Shown here: positions 63,450 to 64,000 of the stretch, one piece after another | Layout of the letters: every line of letters begins with the position of its first letter | How positions within the stretch are numbered: the first letter of the stretch is position 1 | Source of the DNA: Pseudomonas paraglycinae | GTDB taxonomy: Bacteria > Pseudomonadota > Gammaproteobacteria > Pseudomonadales > Pseudomonadaceae | Length of the DNA: 64,000 bases | Reading direction: 5' to 3' | NCBI RefSeq assembly: GCF_021601625.1 | Contig: NZ_BQHR01000005.1 | Location: forward strand, 124,001-188,000 | Made by a program: the position numbers and the translations under genes | The notes under the pieces: model-generated | The model's input: only the letters and a program-made list of their open reading frames with translations | Told to the model about the DNA's origin: nothing | Databases searched by the model: none

Positions 63450-63473
63450 GGGCGTCAGGTGTGCCTGACGCCC
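63450..63473 (+). terminator. Hairpin between leuS and lptE
   Basis: GGGCGTCAGG (63450-63459) pairs perfectly with CCTGACGCCC (63464-63473). There is no T tract, so it may attenuate or stabilise rather than end the leuS-lptE transcript. Confidence 0.55.
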
Positions 63474-63529
63474 AGTAAAACCTTTCGGGCCACAGAGTCG
63501 GCCCACATGGTTTCAAGGGGAGCAACACA

Positions 63530-64000
63530 ATGATCAAACGCAATCTGCTGGTGATGGGCCTCGCCGTCCTGTTGAGCGCCTGCGGTTTCCAGCTGCGTGG
63601 CACCGGCACCAATGAGCTATCGATCAAGGAGCTCGACCTGAGCGCCCGCAACGCCTACGGCGAAACCGTGACGCAACTGCGTCAGGTGCTGGAGTCCAGC
63701 GGCGTCAAGGTCGTTACCGGTGCACCGTACAAGCTGTATCTGGCCGATGAGCAGGAATCCCAGCGGATTCTCAGCTACGCCGGCGCCGGTCGTACCGGCG
63801 AGTACCAGGTCAGCACCGTCCTTACCTACGATATCCGTGGCGAAAAAGATCTGCTGCTGAAAAGCGACAAGCTTGAAGTGCAGAAAGTGTTCATCCACGA
63901 CGGCAACAACCTGGTGGGTTCCGACCAGGAAGCCAACGATGCCCGCCGTGAAACCCGCCGCGAGCTGGTACAGCGCATGATGCTGCGTCTGCAACAACTG
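63530..64000 (+). CDS. lptE: LPS-assembly lipoprotein LptE, N-terminal part
   Basis: 157 codons are visible before the window ends. Lipobox LLSACGFQLRG with acylated C18; FQLRGTGTNELSIKELDL is a hallmark of LptE (RlpB). It plugs the LptD barrel in the outer membrane. AAGGGGAG stands seven bases before the ATG. The stop is beyond the window; the usual length is about 200 residues. Confidence 0.93.
   Translation, partial: MIKRNLLVMGLAVLLSACGFQLRGTGTNELSIKELDLSARNAYGETVTQLRQVLESSGVKVVTGAPYKLYLADEQESQRILSYAGAGRTGEYQVSTVLTYDIRGEKDLLLKSDKLEVQKVFIHDGNNLVGSDQEANDARRETRRELVQRMMLRLQQL

Overview
The window looks like a GC-rich (about 60 percent) Pseudomonas chromosome, most likely from the P. fluorescens group. 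Three things point there. The right half (about 36.7-64.0 kb) has the gene order known from P. aeruginosa PA3961-PA3988: hrpB, lipoprotein, CDF transporter, Lrp regulator, DUF2788, rluE, amn, acyl-CoA dehydrogenase, ladS, thiD, thiE, hemL, DUF1820, miaB, ybeZ, ybeY, corC, lnt, leuS, lptE. The quinate/shikimate locus matches the layout of PA0241-PA0245. The intergenic REP-type palindromes are of the kinds typical of P. fluorescens genomes. The synteny statements come from memory of PAO1, not from a search. I saw no rRNA, tRNA, prophage, insertion sequence or CRISPR array.

Layout. 0-1.6 kb: end of a purine permease, then trmA. 1.6-2.5 kb: a DUF4160/DUF2442 pair. 2.7-9.4 kb: quinate/shikimate catabolism (LysR regulator, aroQ, an AroE-like NAD-dependent dehydrogenase, TetR regulator, two-domain 3-dehydroshikimate dehydratase QuiC1, MFS transporter). 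9.4-15.9 kb: a catabolic island of unknown substrate around an IclR regulator (EamA transporter, TIM-barrel isomerase, Gfo/Idh/MocA oxidoreductase, ketosteroid-dehydrogenase-like flavoprotein, aldo/keto reductase). 16.0-29.7 kb: mixed single genes and small operons, including a NYN nuclease coupled to a DEDDh exonuclease, rhlE, tesB and an HDAC-like deacetylase facing a GNAT acetyltransferase. 29.7-36.8 kb: a taurine/nitrate-type ABC importer, a class III aminotransferase and a KauB-like aldehyde dehydrogenase next to a LysR regulator, probably for an unidentified amine. 36.8-64.0 kb: the conserved backbone (RNA processing, AMP nucleosidase, LadS sensor, thiamine and heme synthesis, lipoprotein and LPS maturation, LeuRS).

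Regulation read from the sequence. Two promoters of the quinate locus carry the same 25-bp motif (20 of 25 bases identical), in the same orientation relative to the gene each precedes; this is a good candidate operator for the local TetR protein. The IclR island has a 15-bp inverted repeat (TRGAAY-N3-RTTCYA) in front of both of its divergent enzyme operons, which suggests one regulon covering transport and four enzymes. Four catabolic transcripts carry an A-rich AAnAAnAA motif close upstream of the ribosome binding site, as expected for Hfq/Crc carbon catabolite repression.

The most interesting leads are the IclR island and its operator, the shared quinate operator, the coupled NYN/DEDDh nuclease pair, a possible small RNA ending in a minus-strand terminator near 41.9 kb, and two nearly identical 107-bp inverted-repeat elements 7 kb apart.
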